A stretch of 24,684 bases of DNA, from the NCBI GenBank assembly GCA_034429745.1, contig DAOUFY010000021.1, positions 1 to 24,684 on the forward strand. The letters run 5' to 3'. Position 1 is the first letter of the stretch. The number at the start of each line of letters is the position of its first letter. The notes beneath the pieces are model-generated. The model ran no database searches. It saw only the letters and a program-made list of their open reading frames with translations, and was not told the origin of the DNA. This document shows positions 15,027 to 22,405 of this stretch, in pieces. The stretch comes from JBAXBF01 sp034429745 (GTDB lineage: Bacteria; Chloroflexota; Anaerolineae; Anaerolineales; DRKV01). A program made the position numbers and the translations under genes.

Positions 15027-17363
15027 TTATCCATTGAGTAAGGAACTTTCATTTACTAAAGCTGCAAAGAAACCGTTTCGTTCGATATCTATTCGAAGTA
15101 ATTTTTCAGCTTCTTCAGCAGGCAGAGGTTGAGAAAATAAAAACCCTTGCCCATAGCGGCAATTTAGTTTGCGCAGCGCTTCAAGTGAGTTTTCATTTTC
15201 AATTCCTTCTGCTATGACGCCCATACCCATTTCTTTGGCGAGTATTGTTATTATCTGAACTGTTTTGTGGCTGTTGGTATTTTGGGGCAGTTGTTCTACA
15301 AAGGAACGATCAATTTTTATGCCATCAATAGCTAGTTGATGTAAATAGCTGAGAGAAGAATAGCCGCTGCCAAAATCATCCATCCAGACTTTTACACCCA
15401 TTTCGCGTATCTGATGCAGCAGTTGAGTTGCATAAGGAATGTTCTCGACTAATAAGGTTTCTGTAATCTCCAGATGGAGGCTTGAAAGTTCAATGCGATT
15501 GTCTTTTTTAAGTTGTTGCAAGCAGTTTAATAAGCAAGATTGACGCAAGTGTTTGGCAGAGATGTTCGCACATAGCATTAATAACGGGAAAGTACGGAAA
15601 ACACTTTGCCAAGTGCCGATTTGTGTACAGGCTTTACGCAGGACCAAGCAATCCAATGAGAGAATAAGGTCGGTAGTTTCAGCTAAGGGAAGAAAATCAA
15701 AGGGTGGGATCAATCCGCGCTGTGGATGTCGCCAGCGGACAAGAGCTTCAAAGCCAGCAATGCGACCTGTTTCCAGCATAACGATGGGTTGGTAATGCAC
15801 TTCAATTTGTTCTTCCTTTTCAATAGCCTTTCGAAGCTCTGTTTCAAGATCAAGGCGCAGGATAGAACGACGGCGCATCGTTGGCCTGAATATTTCGATA
15901 TGTGATTCGCCGGCTGCTTTTGATCGTTTCAGGGCGATACTAGCGTCGCGCAAGATCTCGTCAATATGCTGATACCTTTCGCGAATTATTTGCTCCCCTT
16001 TGGTTTGACTTGACAAGACAAGTGTGAGGTTATCGGGGTTGATGGTGCTTATGGCGATACCTATGCTGAGGGTGATATATAGCTCATTGCCTTCCAAATC
16101 AAATGGTTCCGCAAAGCTTTGTAAGATCGTATTTGCTAAGGCTTCGACAGCTTCAAGGCTTTCAATGTTTTCTTGGATGATGGCAAATTCATCTTCTCCT
16201 ATTCTTGCGAGAGTATCGATTGGGCGTATAAAAGATTTTAGTCGCCAACTAATTTCTGCTAAAAGCAAATCGCCAAGCCGGTAACCATAATTTTCGTTTA
16301 CAGCTTTAAAGCGGTTTATATCCAGCAAGAAAACAGCGAATTGATAATCATCCCTTTTTTCGTTCATTGCCAATGAGGTTTTCAGGCGTTCAAGGAATAG
16401 GGAACGATTGGGCAAGGCAGTGAGGGAATCGTAAAAAACATCATGCGATAATTGTTCTTCCATGCGCTTACGGTAGCTGATATCCGTTTGAGAACCAGCC
16501 ATGCGATAGGCTTTGCCTTGTTTATTGCGGATAGCAACGCCGCGGGTAAGAACATGGCGCAAACTGCCATCTTTGTGGTACATGCGATATTCTTCTTCTA
16601 AAAATGGGGTGATATTTTCAACGTGATTAAGAATACTTAAGCGCAGCCGCGCAAGATCGTTAGCGTGCACTCTATTGAACCATTCCTCAAGTGAGTTAGG
16701 CAGTTCGTGGTCTTCAAAACCTAAAATAGCTTTCCAGCGGGGGGAGAAATAAATTTGATCTTGTTCAAGGTCCCAATCCCATATTCCATCATTTGTCCCT
16801 TGAACAGCCAATTCGTAACGTTCTTGGGTACGACGCAATTCTTCTTCGGTTTTTATTCGCTCTTGAATTTCGGCTTGCAATCTTTCATTTGCCTGGATAA
16901 GCGCTTGGGTTCGCTCGCGTACTTTTTGTTCTAATTGAAGGTTGGTGTTTTCTAGCTGCTGCTGTAAGTGCCGTAAGGTAAGGTGTGCTTTAACGCGAGC
17001 GAGAACTTCGGGAGTTTGGAAGGGTTTGGTAACGTAATCTACTCCCCCAAGAGCGAAGGCTTTTAGTTTATCTTCTGTTTGGTCTAGGGAACTGATGAAT
17101 ATGATGGGAATGTCTTTGGTATGTGGCTGGCTTTTTAGGGTGCGGCACACCTCATAGCCGTCCATGTGGGGCATAATAATATCTAAAAGAATCAAGCTTG
17201 GGATTGCGGCTTCAACAGCTTCAAGAGCAGCTTGGCCGCTGTTGGCAGTACGCACTTGGTAACCCTCTGCTTGGAGAATGCGCGAAAGCATACGCAAATT
17301 AACCAGAGCGTCATCCACCACTAAAATATTTTCTTCCTCAGGAATTATTTGGGTTTCAGTCAT
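15027..17363 (-). CDS. Response regulator with PAS, degenerate GGDEF and intact EAL domain
   Basis: A 778-residue protein from ATG 17363 (AAGGTG Shine-Dalgarno nearby). The frame is open for 20 more codons, but these look non-conserved. Order: receiver (phospho-acceptor D61 in ILLDIIMPHMDG), coiled coil (about 132-180), PAS/PAC (about 180-300), GGDEF (about 305-490), EAL (about 505-760). The cyclase signature reads GEDEF (389-393), not GGDEF, and the GxNDxxGH region is altered to NENYGY, while the RPID inhibitory site five residues upstream is kept. The EAL domain is complete: EALVRW, ITETLL, DDFGSGYSS, KIDRSF, AEGIE and GQGF. It is therefore more likely a c-di-GMP phosphodiesterase with a regulatory GGDEF than a cyclase. 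First gene of the minus-strand block, divergent from hisC. Confidence 0.93.
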   Translation of the reverse strand: MTETQIIPEEENILVVDDALVNLRMLSRILQAEGYQVRTANSGQAALEAVEAAIPSLILLDIIMPHMDGYEVCRTLKSQPHTKDIPIIFISSLDQTEDKLKAFALGGVDYVTKPFQTPEVLARVKAHLTLRHLQQQLENTNLQLEQKVRERTQALIQANERLQAEIQERIKTEEELRRTQERYELAVQGTNDGIWDWDLEQDQIYFSPRWKAILGFEDHELPNSLEEWFNRVHANDLARLRLSILNHVENITPFLEEEYRMYHKDGSLRHVLTRGVAIRNKQGKAYRMAGSQTDISYRKRMEEQLSHDVFYDSLTALPNRSLFLERLKTSLAMNEKRDDYQFAVFLLDINRFKAVNENYGYRLGDLLLAEISWRLKSFIRPIDTLARIGEDEFAIIQENIESLEAVEALANTILQSFAEPFDLEGNELYITLSIGIAISTINPDNLTLVLSSQTKGEQIIRERYQHIDEILRDASIALKRSKAAGESHIEIFRPTMRRRSILRLDLETELRKAIEKEEQIEVHYQPIVMLETGRIAGFEALVRWRHPQRGLIPPFDFLPLAETTDLILSLDCLVLRKACTQIGTWQSVFRTFPLLMLCANISAKHLRQSCLLNCLQQLKKDNRIELSSLHLEITETLLVENIPYATQLLHQIREMGVKVWMDDFGSGYSSLSYLHQLAIDGIKIDRSFVEQLPQNTNSHKTVQIITILAKEMGMGVIAEGIENENSLEALRKLNCRYGQGFLFSQPLPAEEAEKLLRIDIERNGFFAALVNESSLLNG

Positions 17364-17384
17364 CTCACACCTTACAAGGTTGCT

Positions 17385-17390
17385 ATAATA
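17385..17390 (-). promoter_or_regulatory. Possible -10 box of the signalling/NRPS block
   Basis: TATTAT on the minus strand, 21 nt before ATG 17363, leaves a short leader containing the AAGGTG ribosome binding site. It is in the 121-base gap shared with hisC. No clear -35 is seen, so this is a weak call. Confidence 0.35.
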
Positions 17391-17472
17391 CCTTATAACA
17401 CCAAACTTGGTTAAATATACCACATTTTAATCAAAAATTGTTCTTCACCATGAAAAAAAATTGAGTTTATGG

Positions 17473-17478
17473 TAAGAT
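17473..17478 (+). promoter_or_regulatory. Possible -10 box of hisC
   Basis: TAAGAT, 6 nt before the hisC ATG at 17485, in a stretch with no Shine-Dalgarno sequence. This is similar in geometry to the boxes before the nitroreductase, polyprenyl synthase and hisH genes, hinting at leaderless transcription. The box is only a 5/6 match and no -35 is visible. Confidence 0.35.
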
Positions 17479-17484
17479 AAGCTT

Positions 17485-18621
17485 ATGATGGAATTACTTC
17501 GACCTCACTTGCTAGCTCTTCCACCTTATGTTCCTATTGAGCCATTTGAAGTTCTTTCAGCGCGTTTGGGAAGGGATGTGAAAGAAATTATCAAATTGGA
17601 TGCTAATGAAAACCCGTATGGAATATCTCCCAAGGTGCGCCAAGCTCTAGCTCAATTGGCATTTCCTCACATTTACCCTGACCCTGAAAGCCGTGCTTTG
17701 CGGAGTGCTTTGGCACAGACGCATCGCTTGCCGATGGAAAATATCCTTTGCGGCAGCGGAGCAGATGAATTGATAGATTTAATCCTGCGCGTTACACTTG
17801 AAAAAGATGATGTGGTGATCAGCTGTCCGCCGACTTTTGGGATGTATCCATTTGATACATTGGTGGACGGCGGAAGAGTTGTTGAAGTACCGCGTCAAGC
17901 CGATTTTACTCTGGATATGGATGGCTTAAAACAGGCAATCCGCAAGTATAAGCCTAAAATCCTCTTTTTAGCTTCTCCCAATAATCCAGATGGTTCTATG
18001 CTGCCCGCAGAAGTGCTTGAAGAATTGCTGGCTTTTCCTCTTCTTGTCGTGCTAGATGAAGCATACATTGAGTTCTCTGAGGATGGGCAGCTTGGTTCTC
18101 AGGCAACCAGGTTGTCCGAGGTGCTCAAGCGAGAGAATCTCATTGTTCTGCGCACTTTCAGCAAGTGGGCAGGGCTAGCCGGACTGCGCGTTGGGTTTGG
18201 CTGTTTTCCGGCATGGATAATGCCTACACTTTGGAAAGCTAAGCAACCATATAATGTGAATGTAGCTGCCAGTGAAGCAGCCATTGCTGCCTTGGCAGAT
18301 ATTGATTACATAGGAAATACTGTGGCTATGTTATGCAAGGAACGACAGCATATGCTGGAATTGCTTGCTCGCATTCCTTACTTGCAGCCGTACCCGAGCA
18401 GAGCAAATTTCATCTTGTGCAAGGTTAACTTTGAGAAGCAAGGTTCTCTTACAGCTGCAGAGCTCAAGGCGACTTTAGCTAGCCGTTATGGAATTCTCGT
18501 GCGCTATTTTGACAAACCCGGCTTGCAGGATCATATCCGCATTAGTGTTGGCAAGCCGGAACACACCGAAGCCTTGATCAACGCGCTGCATGAAATTGGC
18601 GACATGTATAAGCTTAATTAG
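17485..18621 (+). CDS. hisC: Histidinol-phosphate aminotransferase
   Basis: A 378-residue fold-type I aminotransferase that converts imidazole acetol phosphate to histidinol phosphate using glutamate. Signature features are KLDANENPYG (37-46), YPDPES, the GSGADELIDL cofactor loop, ASPNNPDG (163-170), LDEAYIEF and the pyridoxal phosphate lysine K227 in RTFSKWAGLAGLRVGFG. Position at the head of hisB-hisH-hisA supports HisC over other aromatic aminotransferases of the same family. Start at ATG 17485 with a second ATG next to it. Length is standard (about 350-380). hisB follows with a 31-base gap. Confidence 0.95.
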   Translation: MMELLRPHLLALPPYVPIEPFEVLSARLGRDVKEIIKLDANENPYGISPKVRQALAQLAFPHIYPDPESRALRSALAQTHRLPMENILCGSGADELIDLILRVTLEKDDVVISCPPTFGMYPFDTLVDGGRVVEVPRQADFTLDMDGLKQAIRKYKPKILFLASPNNPDGSMLPAEVLEELLAFPLLVVLDEAYIEFSEDGQLGSQATRLSEVLKRENLIVLRTFSKWAGLAGLRVGFGCFPAWIMPTLWKAKQPYNVNVAASEAAIAALADIDYIGNTVAMLCKERQHMLELLARIPYLQPYPSRANFILCKVNFEKQGSLTAAELKATLASRYGILVRYFDKPGLQDHIRISVGKPEHTEALINALHEIGDMYKLN

Positions 18622-18652
18622 AAATTTCGCTTTTACTATGGAGTATAACCTG

Positions 18653-19258
18653 ATGGAAACCTTCACTCAACGTACAACTACAGTTCGCCGAAAAACAAAC
18701 GAAACCAATATTCAGCTCTTCTTAAATATTGATGGAAGCGGGAAATATCAGCTCCAATCTGGAATTGGATTTTTGGATCATTTGCTGTCCCACGTCGCTG
18801 TGCATGGTTTGTTTGATCTTGAACTTCAAGCTGAGGGCGATTTGCAGGTGGATGTTCACCATACGGTAGAAGATATTGCCCTCTGTTTGGGACAGGCTTT
18901 TGATCAAGCACTGGGCGAGCGACGAGGCATTGTGCGAACAGCGTCGCTTTTTATGCCAATGGATGAAACATTAGTATTCGTTGCGGTTGACTTTTCTGGC
19001 CGCCCTTATGCAGTTTTTAAAGGAGAATGGCATTCACCTGAAGTAGGGAGGATTCCTTCAACCTTGTTTGCTCATTTCTTTCATTCTTTTTCTGTTGCGG
19101 CGCGCTGCAATTTGCACGCCCACATCCTGTATGGGCAGGATGATCACCATCAAGCCGAAGCTCTCTTTAAAGGCTTGGGGCGAGTTTTGGATGGAGCAAC
19201 CCAAATAGAACAGCGGCGCTCTATGCAAATACCTTCAACGAAAGGTGGATTGGTATAA
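18653..19258 (+). CDS. hisB: Imidazoleglycerol-phosphate dehydratase
   Basis: A 201-residue monofunctional HisB without the histidinol phosphatase domain of enterobacteria. It dehydrates imidazole glycerol phosphate. Metal-binding His/Glu motifs are present: LDHLLSHVAVHG, DVHHTVEDIAL, the HFFHSFSVAA block, and DDHHQAEALFKGLGRVL near the C-terminus. I chose ATG 18653 because GGAG lies 9 nt upstream and METFTQRTTTVRRKT is a typical HisB start. The frame extends to 18590 inside hisC and there is another ATG at 18638. The stop TAA lies inside the TATAAT that precedes hisH. Confidence 0.95.
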   Translation: METFTQRTTTVRRKTNETNIQLFLNIDGSGKYQLQSGIGFLDHLLSHVAVHGLFDLELQAEGDLQVDVHHTVEDIALCLGQAFDQALGERRGIVRTASLFMPMDETLVFVAVDFSGRPYAVFKGEWHSPEVGRIPSTLFAHFFHSFSVAARCNLHAHILYGQDDHHQAEALFKGLGRVLDGATQIEQRRSMQIPSTKGGLV

Positions 19259-19259
19259 T
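19254..19259 (+). promoter_or_regulatory. Possible internal -10 box ahead of hisH
   Basis: A perfect TATAAT spans the hisB stop codon and ends exactly 7 nt before the hisH ATG at 19267. An AAGGG directly before the ATG is too close for a normal ribosome binding site. The geometry matches the boxes at 1092-1097 and 1114-1119, so an internal leaderless promoter is plausible. Confidence 0.4.
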
Positions 19260-19266
19260 AAAGGGA

Positions 19267-19887
19267 ATGGCCGCGAAAGGACGTTTTGTTCTCGTTGATG
19301 CCGGCACAGGAAACCTGCGCTCGGTGTACAAAGCTTTAGAATCACTCGGGGCTGAAGTTCTTTTGACTGATGATCCTAGCCAAGTGCTAAAGGCTGAGAA
19401 ATTGGTGTTGCCGGGTGTGGGAGCGTTTGGGGATTTTATGCACGGCTTGCGTTCCAAAAAGTTGGATGAAGCGGTGTTCACAATGATTGAGCGCGGTATT
19501 CCCTTATTGGGTATTTGTGTAGGCATGCAGGCGCTCTTTGAGTGGAGCGAGGAGTTGGGCACACATAAAGGTTTAGGTATATTACCTGGTAAAGTGATCC
19601 GCTTCGAGCTGCCTAATGATTATAAGGTTCCTCATACCGGCTGGAATCAATTGTGGCATAAAAGAGAATCCGCTTTATTAAATGGCATAGCTAATGGGGC
19701 GTATGTGTACTTTAATCACTCATATTATTGTGCACCGGATGTAGAAGCTGATATTACCGCTGAAACAGATTATGGCATTCATTATGCTAGTATGGTGCAG
19801 CGAGATAATGTTTTTGGGGTGCAATTTCACCCAGAAAAAAGTCAACGGGTTGGCTTAGCGATTCTAGAAAATTTTTTAGTTATTTAA
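19267..19887 (+). CDS. hisH: Imidazole glycerol phosphate synthase, glutaminase subunit
   Basis: A 206-residue class I glutamine amidotransferase that supplies ammonia to HisF for ring closure in histidine synthesis. The nucleophile is C84 in LGICVGMQ, and the rest of the triad is H188 and E190 in VQFHPEKS. LVDAGTGNLRSVYKAL at the N-terminus and LPGVGAFGDFM are typical HisH blocks. It needs HisF, which is not in this window. hisA follows 18 bases after the stop. Standard length. Confidence 0.95.
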   Translation: MAAKGRFVLVDAGTGNLRSVYKALESLGAEVLLTDDPSQVLKAEKLVLPGVGAFGDFMHGLRSKKLDEAVFTMIERGIPLLGICVGMQALFEWSEELGTHKGLGILPGKVIRFELPNDYKVPHTGWNQLWHKRESALLNGIANGAYVYFNHSYYCAPDVEADITAETDYGIHYASMVQRDNVFGVQFHPEKSQRVGLAILENFLVI

Positions 19888-19905
19888 CTATTATCTGGTT
19901 TACTG

Positions 19906-20652
19906 ATGGAGCAAGGATTTACATTATATCCCGCAATTGACTTGCGTTCTGGTAAAGTGGTTCGCCTGCGGCAGGGTGATGCTGCTCAGCAAACTATTTA
20001 TGATGAAAATCCGGCTGCGCGCGCGCAACGTTGGATTGAGGCTGGCGCAACTTGGCTGCATGTGGTTAACCTTGATGGTGCATTTAATGATAACCAGGAG
20101 GAAAATGAGAAAGCCATTGCTGCGATCTGCCGCGTGGCAAACACTGCTTCAGTGAAAATCCAATTAGGCGGTGGGATTCGCTCGCTGGAAGCAATAAAAA
20201 AAGCTCTGGAACAGGGTGCTGACCGCGTTATTTTAGGCACTGCAGCAATAGAAGATCCCCGCTTTCTGGAAGAAGCTTTGGCGGCTTATGGCAGCAATAG
20301 AGTTGTATTAGGTTTGGATGCCCGAGATGGCTTTTTGCAAACTCATGGCTGGGTTAAGCAAACCGAGATTCGAGCACTTGAGTTTGCCAGAAACTGGTTG
20401 CAAAAAGGATTAAAATGGGTCATCTATACAGATACTGCCCGTGACGGCGTTGGCACAGGGATTAACATCACCTTTACGGCTGAGTTGGTACAGCAAAGCG
20501 GCTGTTTTGTCATCGCTTCCGGTGGAGTACGCAGCAAAGCAGACGTGCTGCAAGCGCGGCAGATTGGTTGTGCTGGTTTGATTATTGGAAAGGCTATCTA
20601 TGATGGTACTTTATCCCTCGAGGAATGTCTTCGTATAGGAGAAAAGATATGA
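19906..20652 (+). CDS. hisA: ProFAR isomerase (phosphoribosylformimino-AICAR-phosphate isomerase)
   Basis: A 248-residue (beta/alpha)8 barrel that isomerises ProFAR to PRFAR. The catalytic aspartates are in place: D12 in PAIDLRSGKVVRL and D138 in VVLGLDARDG. LGGGIRS and YTDTARDGVGTG are the phosphate-binding loops at the barrel's C-terminal face. The AIDLRxGKVVRLxQGD start separates HisA from HisF, whose start is different. No ribosome binding site is evident before ATG 19906. The TGA stop overlaps the ptsI ATG (ATGA), so the two are probably cotranslated. Confidence 0.95.
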   Translation: MEQGFTLYPAIDLRSGKVVRLRQGDAAQQTIYDENPAARAQRWIEAGATWLHVVNLDGAFNDNQEENEKAIAAICRVANTASVKIQLGGGIRSLEAIKKALEQGADRVILGTAAIEDPRFLEEALAAYGSNRVVLGLDARDGFLQTHGWVKQTEIRALEFARNWLQKGLKWVIYTDTARDGVGTGINITFTAELVQQSGCFVIASGGVRSKADVLQARQIGCAGLIIGKAIYDGTLSLEECLRIGEKI

Positions 20653-22382
20653 TTACTTATTCTGGCATTGCTGCTTCTCATGGAATTGCAATAGGACCAA
20701 CGTTATTATTTCATAAAGAACCCATTACAGTGGATCGCTGCCCTATTACGGATGCAGCAAGTGAACTCAGCCGTTTGCCGGCTGCCGTTGAGGAAGCAAA
20801 ACAGCAGTTAGGCGAATTGTTTGAAAAAGCCCGCAAGGAAGTGGGCGAAAAAGACGCAGAAATTTTTCAAGCTCATATCAGCATGTTAGAAGATCCAGAG
20901 CTGATTGGGATGATTGAAAATTTGGTTACCGAACAGCACATTAACCTTGAAGCAGCCGTATGGGATGCAGCGGAGCATTATGCTCAACTGCTTTCTCAAT
21001 TGGAAGGCGAGTATTTTCAAGCGCGAGCTGTTGATGTGCGCGATGTGGGGCTGAGGTTGGTCGCCGTTCTTCAAAATAAGCCTTTTAAGCCGCAACTGAG
21101 TTTATCCAAACCTTCGGTTATTTTAGCTAAAGATTTAACGCCCTCTGATACCGTTCAGCTTGACAAAACGATGGTGTTGGGTTTTTGTACCGTAGAAGGA
21201 GGTGAAACCTCTCATACAGCGATTTTGGCTCGCAGTTTGGGCTTAGCTGCCGTTGTGGGTTGTCCCATTGACATTCTTGAGATACCAAATGACAGTCTTG
21301 TGATTTTGGATGGCAGCCAAGGAAAGCTGTATGTTGATCCAGATAAAGCTTTACTGGATGAATATCAAAAAAGACTTGAAGCTGCCAAGGGCTTAAAACA
21401 ACGCACACTTGCTCGCTGCCACGAGCCGGCTGTTACTAAGGATGGAAAACGTGTAGAAGTTGTAGCCAATATCGGCAATGTGCAGGGGGCAAAAACAGCC
21501 ATTCAACATGGCGCCGAGGGGGTGGGTTTATTGCGCACGGAATTTCTTTATCTTGAGCGCGCCACGATGCCCGATGAAGAAGAGCAGGTTCAAGCCTATC
21601 GTGAGATATTATCCGTATTTGGCAAGTTGCCGGTTGTGCTGAGAACAAGTGATATTGGAGGGGATAAAGAAATTCCCTACTTGAACTTGCCGCGCGAGAT
21701 GAATCCTTTCCTAGGTGAACGCGGGTTAAGGCTTTGCCTTACAAATCCTCAACTGTTTAAGCCACAGTTAAGAGCTGCTCTGCGCGCTGGGGAAGGGTTT
21801 AACCTAAAAATTATGTTTCCCATGGTTACCGTAGAAGATGAAATTCACCAAGCGAAACAGATTTTGGAGCAATGCGTGGAAGAGCTTAAAGAAGAGGGCA
21901 AGACTTTCGCCTCACAGGTCGAAGTGGGAATTATGGTTGAAGTTCCATCTGCTGCAATTATGGCAGACAAGTTAGCTCCCCTTGTAGATTTCTTTTCCAT
22001 TGGGACGAATGACTTGACCCAATACACTTTGGCTGTGGATCGGACAAACCCGCACTTGATTCACCTTGCTAGTGCTTTTGCGCCGGCCGTGCTGCGTTTG
22101 ATCCGTATGGTCATTGATTCGGCTCACTCATGTGGCAAATGGGTAGGTGTCTGCGGCGAATTAGCAGGTGAACCGCTGGCTATTCCGATTTTACTGGGTA
22201 TGGGACTCGATGAGTTCAGCATGAACCCCATTGCTATACCATTGGCAAAACATATTTTGCGCTCGCTAGATGTTCCTACAGCTAAGCGCATTGCCGAACA
22301 TGCGTTAACTTTATCCTCAGCTGAGGCAGTGAAAGCGTATGTACGCGAAGAAATTTTAAGCTTAGGGATTGAAATTAGCTAG
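20649..22382 (+). CDS. ptsI: PEP-protein phosphotransferase (PTS enzyme I)
   Basis: A 577-residue enzyme I that takes phosphate from phosphoenolpyruvate and passes it to HPr. The phospho-histidine is H189 in GGETSHTAILAR, and the catalytic cysteine is C502 in GVCGELAG, at the same numbers as in E. coli enzyme I. RTEFLYLER and DIGGDKEIPYLN are PEP-site blocks, and DFFSIGTNDLTQYTLAVDR is the second family signature. ATG 20649 is preferred over the 5' extension to 20625 because GGAG precedes it at good spacing and it overlaps the hisA stop. No HPr or sugar permease is nearby, so the partner may be elsewhere, or the system may be regulatory. Confidence 0.95.
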   Translation: MITYSGIAASHGIAIGPTLLFHKEPITVDRCPITDAASELSRLPAAVEEAKQQLGELFEKARKEVGEKDAEIFQAHISMLEDPELIGMIENLVTEQHINLEAAVWDAAEHYAQLLSQLEGEYFQARAVDVRDVGLRLVAVLQNKPFKPQLSLSKPSVILAKDLTPSDTVQLDKTMVLGFCTVEGGETSHTAILARSLGLAAVVGCPIDILEIPNDSLVILDGSQGKLYVDPDKALLDEYQKRLEAAKGLKQRTLARCHEPAVTKDGKRVEVVANIGNVQGAKTAIQHGAEGVGLLRTEFLYLERATMPDEEEQVQAYREILSVFGKLPVVLRTSDIGGDKEIPYLNLPREMNPFLGERGLRLCLTNPQLFKPQLRAALRAGEGFNLKIMFPMVTVEDEIHQAKQILEQCVEELKEEGKTFASQVEVGIMVEVPSAAIMADKLAPLVDFFSIGTNDLTQYTLAVDRTNPHLIHLASAFAPAVLRLIRMVIDSAHSCGKWVGVCGELAGEPLAIPILLGMGLDEFSMNPIAIPLAKHILRSLDVPTAKRIAEHALTLSSAEAVKAYVREEILSLGIEIS

Positions 22383-22405
22383 GCAGTCCATTGAGTGAGG
22401 TTGAG

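Noticed and set aside
17364..17423. Twenty-codon N-terminal extension of the GGDEF-EAL protein
   Set aside because: The extension is not receiver-like and crosses the likely promoter. ATG 17363 has an AAGGTG ribosome binding site.
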